In this document: positions 56,160 through 64,000 of the stretch, piece after piece
Position numbering within the stretch: the stretch's first letter is position 1
How the letters are laid out: each line of letters begins with the position of its first letter
DNA from: Sphingobacterium populi
GTDB lineage: Bacteria > Bacteroidota > Bacteroidia > Sphingobacteriales > Sphingobacteriaceae
Reading direction: 5' to 3'
DNA length: 64,000 nt
Assembly (NCBI RefSeq): GCF_001586775.1
Contig: NZ_LQXS01000005.1
Coordinates: 226,447 to 290,446, forward strand
The notes under the pieces: generated by a model
The model's database searches: none
Told to the model about the DNA's origin: nothing
Seen by the model: only the letters and a program-made list of their open reading frames with translations
Made by a program: the position numbers and the translations under genes

Positions 56160-57548
56160 CTACAAGTGGATTACTTCTCCGTAAGCATCAGCTGCTGCTT
56201 CCATGATCGCTTCGCTCATGGTTGGGTGTGGATGCACTGATTTAATGATTTCGTGTCCTGTAGTTTCTAGCTTACGAGCTACTACTACTTCAGCAATCAT
56301 CTCCGTTACATTTGCACCAATTAAGTGTGCTCCTAAGAATTCACCATATTTCGCATCAAAGATTACTTTCACAAAACCGTCTTTCGCGCCAGCAGCAGAT
56401 GCCTTACCTGATGCAGAGAATGGGAATTTACCTACTTTTACTTCGTAACCAGCGTCTTTCGCTGCTTTCTCTGTGTAACCTACCGAAGCAATCTCCGGTG
56501 AGCAGTACGTACAACCCGGGATGTTGTTGTAGTCAATGGCATCTACATGTAAGCCTTTTATTTTCTCCACGCAAGTGATCGCTTCTGCAGAAGCTACGTG
56601 TGCCAAAGCTTGACCTTTTACAATATCACCAATAGCATATACGCCATCAATGTTAGTTTTGTAAAAATCATCTACCAATACGCGGCCTTTATCGACTTTC
56701 ACACCAACTTCTTCAAGCCCGATATTTTCGATATTTGGTGTGATACCTACTGCCGAAAGTACAATTTCGGCTTCGATAACCTCTTCGCCTTTCGCTGTTT
56801 TGATTTTCACTTTAGATACATCGCCTTTTGTATCTACACCTGTAACTTCTGATTTAGTTAAGATATTGATACCTGCTTTTTTCAGTGATTTCTCCAATTG
56901 TTTCGAGATCTCTTCGTCTTCTACTGGTACGATGCGATCCATAAACTCAACAATAGTAACCTTAGTACCAATTGTATTGTAGAAATAAGCAAACTCGACA
57001 CCAATGGCGCCAGAACCAACTACTACGATAGATTTAGGTTGTGTAGGCAAATTCATCGCTTGGCGGTAGCCAATGATTTTTTTACCGTCTTGAGGCAAGT
57101 TAGGCAATTCGCGAGAGCGAGCTCCTGTAGCTAAGATCGTGTGTTTAGCCGTATATTCTTTGGTTGCACCATCGGCACCTTTTACTTCGACTTTACCACC
57201 TTTTTTGATTTTGGCCGTACCCATGATGACGTCGATTTTATTCTTTTTCATCAAGAACTGGATACCTTTGCTCATTCCGTCAGCAACACCACGGCTTCTC
57301 TTTACGATAGCTCCGAAGTCTGCTTCTCCGCCATTCACTTTAATACCATATTCTTCGGCATGGTTCAGGTATTCGAAAACCTGTGCACTTTTCAACAATG
57401 CTTTTGTAGGAATACAGCCCCAGTTCAAACAGATTCCACCTAATGCTTCACGTTCTACAATCGCTGTTTTAAAACCGAGTTGGGATGCTCTGATGGCAGC
57501 AACATACCCACCTGGACCACTACCAATAACAATAATATCGTAATTCAT
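56160..57548 (-). CDS. lpdA: Dihydrolipoyl dehydrogenase
   Basis: E3 component of the pyruvate, 2-oxoglutarate and branched-chain complexes. The 462-residue flavoprotein has the FAD motif GSGPGG at residues 9-14, the redox disulfide Cys40-Cys45 (GGICLNWGC), the NAD motif VVGSGAIGVEFA, and the catalytic His441-Glu446 pair in HPHPTMSEA. All family elements are intact. The E1 and E2 genes are not adjacent. It is divergent from the DUF3817 gene. Confidence 0.96.
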   Translation of the reverse strand: MNYDIIVIGSGPGGYVAAIRASQLGFKTAIVEREALGGICLNWGCIPTKALLKSAQVFEYLNHAEEYGIKVNGGEADFGAIVKRSRGVADGMSKGIQFLMKKNKIDVIMGTAKIKKGGKVEVKGADGATKEYTAKHTILATGARSRELPNLPQDGKKIIGYRQAMNLPTQPKSIVVVGSGAIGVEFAYFYNTIGTKVTIVEFMDRIVPVEDEEISKQLEKSLKKAGINILTKSEVTGVDTKGDVSKVKIKTAKGEEVIEAEIVLSAVGITPNIENIGLEEVGVKVDKGRVLVDDFYKTNIDGVYAIGDIVKGQALAHVASAEAITCVEKIKGLHVDAIDYNNIPGCTYCSPEIASVGYTEKAAKDAGYEVKVGKFPFSASGKASAAGAKDGFVKVIFDAKYGEFLGAHLIGANVTEMIAEVVVARKLETTGHEIIKSVHPHPTMSEAIMEAAADAYGEVIHL

Positions 57549-57580
57549 AAATATAACGTTGTCGTTTTGATTCTATTAGA

Positions 57581-57588
57581 CAAATATA
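57581..57588 (-). promoter_or_regulatory. -7 element for lpdA
   Basis: The minus strand reads TATATTTG, an exact TAnnTTTG match 32 nt upstream of the lpdA start codon. No TTG at the expected spacing. Confidence 0.4.
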
Positions 57589-57761
57589 CCAAAAATACAC
57601 CTTTCTACATTTTATTCCGCAAATTCCCTGTCAAAATACTTGCGAACAAGACGATGAACATCAAGATTTTGTCAGGTGTAAGTCAGTTCCGGAAAAAGAA
57701 TTCTACTCATCCCCTTTTTATACCTTTCTTTGCGAACCATTCAAATGCGATTAATATAGTT

Positions 57762-58082
57762 ATGCTCAGAATTTTTAGACAAGTTGCGCTGTGGGAGGCG
57801 ATCTCCACCATATTTTTATTCTTTGTCGCAATGCCTGTTAAGTACGTGTTGCCTCGCTTTATGGAGATACCTGATGATATTCGTCTCGGCACAGTACGTA
57901 TCGCCGGATCTATTCATGGCTTTTTGGTCGTGATTTTCGTGGTGCTATTGATTACATGTTGGCAATCGTATAATTGGAAATTTAAACGGGTAGTGATGTA
58001 CTTTGCGGCTTCTCTGATCCCGATCGTTTCCTTCTGGGTGGAGCGCGATGTGCTGAAGATTATTAACAAAGAAAAGATCTAA
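57762..58082 (+). CDS. DUF3817-type small membrane protein
   Basis: From the ATG at 57762 the protein is 106 residues with three hydrophobic segments (LWEAISTIFLFFVAMPVKY; IAGSIHGFLVVIFVVLLITCW; VVMYFAASLIPIVSFWVE). The opening FRQVALWEAIS and the GSIHGFLVV motif fit the DUF3817 family, integral membrane proteins of unknown function. The frame is open further upstream but that part is not protein-like and runs into the lpdA gene. Divergent from lpdA by 213 nt. Confidence 0.75.
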   Translation: MLRIFRQVALWEAISTIFLFFVAMPVKYVLPRFMEIPDDIRLGTVRIAGSIHGFLVVIFVVLLITCWQSYNWKFKRVVMYFAASLIPIVSFWVERDVLKIINKEKI

Positions 58083-58232
58083 TCTTGGGTTATTGACATG
58101 CCAATTACATAGCATCTTCTTCTTGAAACATTTGCATCAAATCTGGTCCAAATTGTATTTTTTATTTTTTTCTGTAACGTTTTGTCAACACCGATACTAA
58201 CGGTGTGTAATAACTCATAAAAACAGAAAAAA

Positions 58233-58577
58233 ATGACTACAAGTTCGATTCGTCCGTACAAATTTATCAGTATCACAAGAGACACGCTCTTTATGCTTGG
58301 TCTTTTGTTTTCGGGGATTTCCCTGTCTTTCTCGGAAGCATTACTTGCTACCGAAATTAATCTATCTTACATTGGGGGTATATTGTTGCTTCAAGGAGCC
58401 GCATTATATACCTTTAGAAAAGATGGCTCACCTCGTATTTGGCTGACACCTATATCGCTAGTCTTCTTAGTGCTGTTAGCTATGGTCTTATTCTTTATCA
58501 GTAATGGAGACTATTGGTTCGTAGCCTGCTTGACACTATTCTTCAACATTTATCTTCTCAGAAAAACAACACGATAA
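58233..58577 (+). CDS. Small membrane protein of unknown function
   Basis: A 114-residue protein with about four hydrophobic segments (TLFMLGLLFSGISLSF; LSYIGGILLLQGAALYTF; PISLVFLVLLAMVLFFI; YWFVACLTLFFNIYLL). No family recognised. The stop is 12 nt before the ECF sigma gene start, so it is probably the first gene of that operon. Confidence 0.6.
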   Translation: MTTSSIRPYKFISITRDTLFMLGLLFSGISLSFSEALLATEINLSYIGGILLLQGAALYTFRKDGSPRIWLTPISLVFLVLLAMVLFFISNGDYWFVACLTLFFNIYLLRKTTR

Positions 58578-58589
58578 GCGAAGTTCAGT

Positions 58590-59093
58590 ATGTCGAAAGA
58601 ACAACAATTTCTTCATTTGCTTCAGCAACATCGCAATATACTATACAAGGTATCGAGGATGTATATGGATACGGCACAAGATCAAGAAGATCTTGTGCAG
58701 GAGATCACATTTCAGCTATGGAAATCTTATTGTGCTTTTGAGGGAAAAAGCGAGTTCTCCACATGGATGTATCGTGTTGCTTTGAACACGGCGCTTACTT
58801 ACTTCAAAAAGGAGAAACGAAAAGTGGATCAGATTTCACTAACAGGAGCAATCGACAAATCCGAAGATGATCATCATTCTGCCGTAGCAGAAGAACGATT
58901 AGACTATTTTTATAAAGCTGTACAAGATTTAACTAAAGTAGAAAAAGCGTTAATTTTTCTCTTTTTGGAAGGTCATTCTCATCGGGAAATCGCACTAAAT
59001 CTAGGTATTAGTGAAGGTAATGCTCGCGTAAAACTAAATCGTACCAAGGAAAAATTGCAAAACATCATTAAAAAAAATGGTTATGAATTTTGA
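58590..59093 (+). CDS. ECF RNA polymerase sigma factor (third in the window)
   Basis: A 167-residue ECF sigma factor. Region 2 is at about residues 10-85 (DQEDLVQEITFQLWKSY, then FSTWMYRVALNTALTYFKKEKR), region 4 at about 115-160 (SHREIALNLGISEGNARVKLNRTKEKL). It overlaps the next gene, encoding a multi-pass membrane protein, by 17 nt (start 59077) or 11 nt (start 59083), the usual sign of a sigma/anti-sigma pair. No SusC or FecR gene is near, so it belongs to a different subgroup from the sigma factor at 26812. Confidence 0.92.
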   Translation: MSKEQQFLHLLQQHRNILYKVSRMYMDTAQDQEDLVQEITFQLWKSYCAFEGKSEFSTWMYRVALNTALTYFKKEKRKVDQISLTGAIDKSEDDHHSAVAEERLDYFYKAVQDLTKVEKALIFLFLEGHSHREIALNLGISEGNARVKLNRTKEKLQNIIKKNGYEF

Positions 59094-59709
59094 CGAAATA
59101 AAAAAACAATGGGATCAGCAAGCGGGAGATCTTGTACAGGTGAGGCCAGCAAGCCTACAAAAAACACAATCTATCTTGGAGACAATCCGAAAAAATTTCA
59201 AAAGGGAGCTGATATACACATCAATAGCACTTATTTTTCTATTAACAATACCGTTCTACGAGGACTTTCACGAAGTAATTGTTATTGTCTACTATCTTAT
59301 CATTTTACAAGTAGTCTTAATAACTATCTCCCATTTCAAGAATATTCATCGCATTACAAGAATCGACCGAAATCCCTACATCCTCAATTCAAAAGAGAAC
59401 TTACAACAGGTATATTACGAATTGAAGTACACTATTGAGCTGCAGAGAAGAATGATTTTTTTCATGGCACCCTTATCTACCATGATTTACTTTATATTGA
59501 TTGGTCGTGAAAATGCGATGCAATGGTTCTCCAACTACTACCATTTCACCGATACATTGGATAAGAACCCGTGGTTTTTCGTCTGGAATCTGCTGGGTTT
59601 AGCCACTTTCCTAGCATTCGTCATGTATCGATCATCTGTCCAAATAGAAAAGAGGTATGGCACACCATTGACAGAGATCAAGAGTGTACTAGAAGATATC
59701 GAAGAATAG
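59077..59709 (+). CDS. Multi-pass membrane protein, probable sigma-factor partner
   Basis: A 210-residue protein with a cytoplasmic N-terminal ~45 residues (FDEIKKQWDQQAGDL) and about four membrane helices (IYTSIALIFLLTIPF; VIVIVYYLIILQVVLITI; MIFFMAPLSTMIYFILIG; WFFVWNLLGLATFLAFVMY). It lacks FecR or zinc-binding anti-sigma motifs. The start overlaps the ECF sigma gene, so an anti-sigma role is likely by position. The start is at 59077 or 59083. Family not recognised. Confidence 0.6.
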   Translation: MVMNFDEIKKQWDQQAGDLVQVRPASLQKTQSILETIRKNFKRELIYTSIALIFLLTIPFYEDFHEVIVIVYYLIILQVVLITISHFKNIHRITRIDRNPYILNSKENLQQVYYELKYTIELQRRMIFFMAPLSTMIYFILIGRENAMQWFSNYYHFTDTLDKNPWFFVWNLLGLATFLAFVMYRSSVQIEKRYGTPLTEIKSVLEDIEE

Positions 59710-59808
59710 TATTTATGTGTGTATTTAAATCTGTTTTTTTATGATTAAGGCTTATTTTCGTATCCTTGCATAGCAAAAGCGCAATCGCGCAGGGTATAGA
59801 TATTTATA

Positions 59809-61254
59809 ATGGAACATACACGTATTAAACAACTGCTAATCGCAGAAGACTTTGGTCAAGAGGTAATCGTTAAAGGATGGGTGCGGACTTTTCGCAACAA
59901 TCAATTTATTGCCATCAATGATGGCTCTACACTTAATAATATCCAAGCTGTAGTTGACTTCGAGAATACCGATGAGCAGCTACTGCGTCGCGTAACGACT
60001 GGTGCTGCCGTTCGTGTAAAAGGCGAGTTGGTACAGTCGCTTGGCAAAGGGCAACGCGTGGAAATCAAGGTAAATGAATTGACCATTTTAGGTGATTCTG
60101 ATCCGGAAAAATATCCATTACAACCCAAAAAACATTCCCTAGAATTTCTGAGAGAGATTGCGCACTTGCGCTTTCGTACGGGTACGTTTAATGCGATTTT
60201 TAAAGTACGTAACGCCTTGGCATTTGCCGTACACCAATTCTTCAACGACCGCGACTTTGTGTACATGCATACGCCTATCGTGACGGGCTCTGATGCAGAA
60301 GGTGCGGGTGAAATGTTTCGCGTAACCACGATCGATTTTGACAATGTACCGCGCAATGAAGATGGCACGGTAAATTATAAAGAAGATTTCTTCGGGAAAT
60401 CAACCAACCTCACCGTATCTGGACAGCTAGAAGGTGAACTGGCAGCAATGGCTTTAGGGAATATCTACACCTTCGGCCCGACTTTCCGTGCAGAAAATTC
60501 GAATACTACGCGTCACTTAGCGGAGTTTTGGATGATCGAACCGGAGATGGCTTTCTACGAGCTGGAAGACAATATGGATCTGGCGGAGGAATTGTTGAAA
60601 TATGTGATCAACTATGCGTTGAAAAACTGTCCAGACGAGATTGCCTTCTTAAGCAACCGATTGTTGGAAGAAGAGAAATCTAAGCCGCAGAGCGAACGCT
60701 CTGAGATGAACCTGGTCGACAAGTTACAATTTGTACTAACCAACGATTTCGAACGGGTTACGTATACCGATGCGATTGAAATCCTGAAACGGAGTAAACC
60801 AAACCAAAAGAAACAGTTTAAATACTTGATCGAAGAGTGGGGCGCTGATTTGCAATCGGAGCACGAGCGTTATTTGGTAGAGAAACACTTCAAAAAACCG
60901 GTGATCTTGACGGATTATCCGAGAGAGATCAAATCATTCTACATGAAGCAGAATGAACCAGATGCGCAAGGCCGCCACACCGTTCGTGCGATGGATATCC
61001 TGTTCCCAGGAATCGGAGAAATGGTTGGTGGATCGCAACGTGAGGAAAACTTAGAAAAGTTATTAGCGCGTATGGCAGAAGTCGGTATTCCGGAGCACGA
61101 AATTGATTGGTTTTTGGATACGCGACGCTTTGGCTCAGCACCGCACTCCGGATTTGGAGTTGGTTTTGAGCGATTGGTACTATTCACCACCGGTATGAGT
61201 AATATTCGCGACGTGATTCCTTTCCCACGTACTCCAAAGAACGCAGAGTTTTAA
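59809..61254 (+). CDS. asnS: Asparaginyl-tRNA synthetase
   Basis: Class IIb aminoacyl-tRNA synthetase. The 481-residue protein has an N-terminal OB-fold anticodon-binding domain ([22 protein letters not shown], residues ~18-105), then motif 1 near residue 130-160, motif 2 with [22 protein letters not shown], and motif 3 in [12 protein letters not shown]. The discriminating Asn-type region and the length agree with AsnRS of Bacteroidota. It stands alone after the ECF sigma locus (99 nt), followed by a hairpin. Confidence 0.96.
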   Translation: MEHTRIKQLLIAEDFGQEVIVKGWVRTFRNNQFIAINDGSTLNNIQAVVDFENTDEQLLRRVTTGAAVRVKGELVQSLGKGQRVEIKVNELTILGDSDPEKYPLQPKKHSLEFLREIAHLRFRTGTFNAIFKVRNALAFAVHQFFNDRDFVYMHTPIVTGSDAEGAGEMFRVTTIDFDNVPRNEDGTVNYKEDFFGKSTNLTVSGQLEGELAAMALGNIYTFGPTFRAENSNTTRHLAEFWMIEPEMAFYELEDNMDLAEELLKYVINYALKNCPDEIAFLSNRLLEEEKSKPQSERSEMNLVDKLQFVLTNDFERVTYTDAIEILKRSKPNQKKQFKYLIEEWGADLQSEHERYLVEKHFKKPVILTDYPREIKSFYMKQNEPDAQGRHTVRAMDILFPGIGEMVGGSQREENLEKLLARMAEVGIPEHEIDWFLDTRRFGSAPHSGFGVGFERLVLFTTGMSNIRDVIPFPRTPKNAEF

Positions 61255-61274
61255 GAGTAACCAATCCTTTATAT

Positions 61275-61319
61275 AACAAGAGCGCCTCTTAAAATGGTTA
61301 TTTTAAGAGCGCTCTTGTT
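61275..61319 (+). terminator. Hairpin after asnS
   Basis: AACAAGAGCGC plus TCTTAAAAT (61275-61295, with a bulged C at 61286) pairs with 61300-61319 around a GGTT loop. The stem is about 20 bp, but no clear T-run follows, so terminator function is likely rather than certain. Confidence 0.6.
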
Positions 61320-61351
61320 GAAAATTAAATGATAAGCTAATCTGGAACGTG

Positions 61352-62773
61352 CTAAACCTGCAACTGTCCTTCGGCAGATTTGGCAGAAGCACGAATCTTG
61401 GTATTGCCACCGCCATCTAAGCTAAGGTTTACCGGAGTATTGCTTTTCCAATGGCCTTTGGTGAAATCTGGAAAATTTAGCTGACGACTATTTTGTGCGG
61501 ATGATTGTATACTCAGCGGTATAATAGCACTCCAAGACGCGGCATCATATACATCTTGGTCTAATGGCAAACCATTGCGAAGACAATCAATTAATCGCCA
61601 ATCCATGATAAAATCCATACCGCCGTGTCCGCCAACAGCCTTGGCCTGTTCTCCAATCAGTTTCACCAGTTCTGGAGTATATTTGCTTTCCAGCTCAGCC
61701 GTAGCTTCTGGCGTTAGCCAAGCATGCCCATTTTTATAATTTCTAAATGATAATCCTTTCGTGGGATATTTTTGGGCAAAGCCCATAGTACCGCTCAGTA
61801 AGTGGATACGCGAATACGGGCGTGGCGAACTGACGTCATGCTGTACCATCAAAGTTTTCCCTTTCTCGGTTTTCATCAATGTGGTATTCATATTACCTCT
61901 GTAGGACTTTCGAGCGAATGGGGCAAAGTCTGCATCTTTCGCAGCCAATGCTGCGGCATGAGTCGCCATATGGAAATCAGCACTCTGCATATTGACTAGC
62001 GTGGCGATCTGATCGCCACGATTGATATTCATACATTGGGCGATTGGCCCTATACCATGCGTGGGATATAAGTTGCCATGTAATCGAATGTTTTCTTTCA
62101 AACGCCAGTAGTCATCATAGTACGTTTTACTGAAGTTGAGATCCAACAGATCATGAATATATGCACCTTCTGCGTGGAACAGTTCTCCAAACAATCCTTG
62201 CTGTACCATGTTAAGCGTGATTAATTCAAAGAAATCATAGCAACAGTTTTCGAGCATCATGCAGTGTTTCTGTGTTTGCTCGGAAACTTGTACAACTTTC
62301 CATAGCTCATCCATGGTCAATCCAATGGGTACTTCACAGCCTACATGAGCTCCAGCTTGCATAGCAGCGATAGACATCGGAGCGTGCAAGCTCCAAGGTG
62401 TACAAATGTATACTAGATCCAATCTATTTTCCTCTAACATACGACGCCAACCTTCATCACCACTGTAAGTTTTTGGCGCAGAAAGACCGGCTTGAACAAC
62501 TTTATCATGTTCTTTTTGTGCTTTATGTGCGTGTCGATCGCACAGTGCCACAATGTCTACACCATCTATGTAGGTAAAACGTGAAACAGCGCCTTCGCCA
62601 CGATTGCCCAACCCTATTATGCCCATTTTAATGCGTTCGATCTTCGCTGCACGAAAACCAGACATATTGTGACTTGAGCCCGCGCGTTGAGAGTGAACTA
62701 TATTAGGAAGCGAAATAGCTAAGCCGGAAAGTAGACTTGCTTGCTTTAAGAATGAACGTCTTGATGTATCCAT
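61352..62773 (-). CDS. Gfo/Idh/MocA oxidoreductase, GH109-like
   Basis: A 473-residue exported NAD-dependent protein. The N-terminus carries a Tat-type signal (SRRSFLKQASLLSGLAISLP). The Rossmann motif GIIGLGNRGEGAV is at about residues 51-63, and the conserved C-terminal block GGHGGMDFIMDWRLIDCL with later DAASWSAIIPL matches the GH109 alpha-N-acetylgalactosaminidases, which use NAD+ to cut GalNAc linkages (first known from Elizabethkingia enzymes converting group A blood antigen). The call to GH109 is by motif recognition; a plain dehydrogenase of the same fold is the alternative. Confidence 0.8.
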   Translation of the reverse strand: MDTSRRSFLKQASLLSGLAISLPNIVHSQRAGSSHNMSGFRAAKIERIKMGIIGLGNRGEGAVSRFTYIDGVDIVALCDRHAHKAQKEHDKVVQAGLSAPKTYSGDEGWRRMLEENRLDLVYICTPWSLHAPMSIAAMQAGAHVGCEVPIGLTMDELWKVVQVSEQTQKHCMMLENCCYDFFELITLNMVQQGLFGELFHAEGAYIHDLLDLNFSKTYYDDYWRLKENIRLHGNLYPTHGIGPIAQCMNINRGDQIATLVNMQSADFHMATHAAALAAKDADFAPFARKSYRGNMNTTLMKTEKGKTLMVQHDVSSPRPYSRIHLLSGTMGFAQKYPTKGLSFRNYKNGHAWLTPEATAELESKYTPELVKLIGEQAKAVGGHGGMDFIMDWRLIDCLRNGLPLDQDVYDAASWSAIIPLSIQSSAQNSRQLNFPDFTKGHWKSNTPVNLSLDGGGNTKIRASAKSAEGQLQV

Positions 62774-62989
62774 AGTAGCGGTATTAAAAGATTCTCTGAT
62801 GCTATCACAATAAAAGAATGTTGGGTTTCTACTTATGGTGATGCCATAGCAAGTATAATTGAATCTAACGACAAATGGAACAAAATAGAAAACGCAATCG
62901 ATTGCTCAATCTTCCAAAACTTAAAATATTGGTTAAACGATACTGGAGAATGAAAATTACGGAAATAAGGATATTTACTATTGCTCTTA

Positions 62990-63907
62990 TTAGAAATCCA
63001 CACGGATACCCAACGCACCGCTGTACTGTGTAAAATTGGCTCCATTGAAGCGCGTACGCAATGTACCGCTATTGCGGGTATAGAGCTCATCTAAACCATA
63101 GTTGGTAGAAGCAGTAATATAATTACCAGATAATTCCACGGCCCATATGTCATTGATTCGATAACCAAGATGCAATGTAGCATTGTGCTTTAATCCTAAA
63201 GCCGAATGCCTAAAGCTGATGGGCTGTTCGAAATTGTCAATCAGATTCCAATTGGCCTTTGCCTTATAATCATGAAGACTAAAACCATAGCTACCAACCG
63301 CATAAAATGATTGATATGCGTACGCCAATTCTAAGGCAATTCGGCCACCATACCAGTCAGTCTGATAGGTTGTTCTTAAATCTTGATTCTCGGTATCTTC
63401 TGGCATAGGCAAGAGGAATAAACGATTTCCCAATTGCTCATAACCTAAGAGAATTCGAGGCGAAATTGGTCCAAGAACCGGCAAACTATATCTTGCGGAC
63501 ACATTGTAGTTATAGAAATAACCCTCATCACTGCTAAATCGTTCATCATAAAATGGTGATGTTCTATTGTCGCTATTGTAATCTGTATCACGCGCTCTAC
63601 CCTTTCGAGTTTGCTGATATTCACCATCAAAAACTATATGCCACTTAGGAAGCAAGCGAACTGTTCCTTGCAGTCCATAATTCATCCCTTCAATTTGTTC
63701 CCAAATTAACTCCGAATAGATGTTTGGACCTGTACCATCCAAGTTTCCTGCGATAGACCAGTCTAACGCTTGAACACCGTACCCAATACGGGGAGCTACA
63801 CTAATTCTCGGTTCCTGTCCAAAAAGATCGGTTATAGTAAAGGAGAGTAGTACTAGTGCAAATATTAAAATCCGTAGGTTAGAAAATTGAAGCATATCAT
63901 TAGTCAT
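62990..63907 (-). CDS. Outer-membrane beta-barrel protein, possibly omptin-like
   Basis: A 305-residue exported protein, signal peptide to about residue 30 (TITDLFGQ). The mature part consists of repeated amphipathic strands with aromatic girdles (YNYNVSARYSLPVLG; RIALELAYAYQSFYAVGSYGF; ATLHLGYRINDIWAVEL) and ends in GIRVDF, the terminal aromatic typical of barrels. The early segment GYGVQALDWSIAGNLDGTGPN resembles omptin-like barrels of Bacteroidota, but omptin catalytic residues cannot be aligned confidently. Start at the first Met or four codons later. The upstream end of the window contains no further gene. Confidence 0.6.
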   Translation of the reverse strand: MTNDMLQFSNLRILIFALVLLSFTITDLFGQEPRISVAPRIGYGVQALDWSIAGNLDGTGPNIYSELIWEQIEGMNYGLQGTVRLLPKWHIVFDGEYQQTRKGRARDTDYNSDNRTSPFYDERFSSDEGYFYNYNVSARYSLPVLGPISPRILLGYEQLGNRLFLLPMPEDTENQDLRTTYQTDWYGGRIALELAYAYQSFYAVGSYGFSLHDYKAKANWNLIDNFEQPISFRHSALGLKHNATLHLGYRINDIWAVELSGNYITASTNYGLDELYTRNSGTLRTRFNGANFTQYSGALGIRVDF

Positions 63908-64000
63908 TGTAGTATGTAATATTAGTCATTTCTTAGAGTTACTTACATCCAAAATGGTTTAAATGTAAAATCATCGGTACAACGAACTACAATTGCTACA

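Noticed and set aside
57480..57761. N-terminal extension of the DUF3817 protein
   Set aside because: It overlaps the lpdA start and promoter and is not protein-like; the ATG at 57762 begins the recognisable domain.
1..64000. CRISPR array, transposon, prophage or defence island
   Set aside because: No regularly spaced repeats, transposase, integrase, restriction or toxin-antitoxin genes were found on reading the window.

Overview
The window looks like chromosome from a Bacteroidota bacterium, most probably a Sphingobacterium- or Pedobacter-like member of the Sphingobacteriaceae. Reasons: a SusC/SusD pair with ECF sigma factor and FecR; promoters of the Bacteroidota type (TTG, about 20 nt, TAnnTTTG) rather than -35/-10 boxes; almost no Shine-Dalgarno sequences; a carB without the C-terminal regulatory domain; GH20 and GH109 exoglycosidases. 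This placement is inference from gene content, not from a database search. I see no rRNA, tRNA, CRISPR array, insertion sequence, integrase or phage gene.

Layout. 1-155: tail of an EamA-type transporter. 166-4949 (minus): operon pdxA, cca, a pRiA4b ORF-3-like gene, miaA, and a YciO/YrdC gene, rich in tRNA maturation. 5067-7947 (plus): tightly overlapping rsmA, FAD monooxygenase, D-2-hydroxyacid dehydrogenase. 8168-11783: acetyl-CoA synthetase (minus), a UbiA-like membrane protein (plus), a methyltransferase (minus). 12210-17576 (plus): ECF sigma factor, membrane-anchored helical-repeat partner, a DUF4097-type exported protein whose frame is broken at a slippery A-run, then uvrA, also broken by one base. 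17573-23870: TonB-C protein, an unknown protein, a PagL-type lipid A deacylase, topoisomerase III and dGTPase. 24018-26645: galM and a TlpA-like thioredoxin protein. 26812-34817 (plus): a complete regulated uptake locus (ECF sigma, FecR, SusC with STN signalling domain, SusD, exported metallophosphoesterase). 34948-41519: argH, S9 peptidase, rbfA, aat and a small DUF2027-like protein. 41714-45616: haem operon hemA, hemC-hemD fusion, hemB. 45845-51091 (minus): carB and GH20 hexosaminidase. 51302-57548: lipA, a membrane protein, a frameshifted lipoprotein amidohydrolase, a bacilliredoxin, dps and lpdA. 57762-61254: DUF3817 protein, a third ECF sigma locus, asnS. 61352-63907 (minus): GH109-type oxidoreductase and an outer-membrane barrel.

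Most of the window is ordinary core metabolism. The points that deserve a second look are: the sigma/FecR/SusCD/phosphoesterase locus, which reads as a self-inducing system for a phosphorylated nutrient; the DUF4097 gene, where an A_AAA_AAG heptamer and an overlapping TAATG sit exactly at the frame break; three independent one-base frame breaks (DUF4097, uvrA, amidohydrolase), which may mean assembly error or real decay; a PagL homologue with Asn where the triad Glu is expected; the hemC-hemD fusion; and an apparently leaderless lipA.
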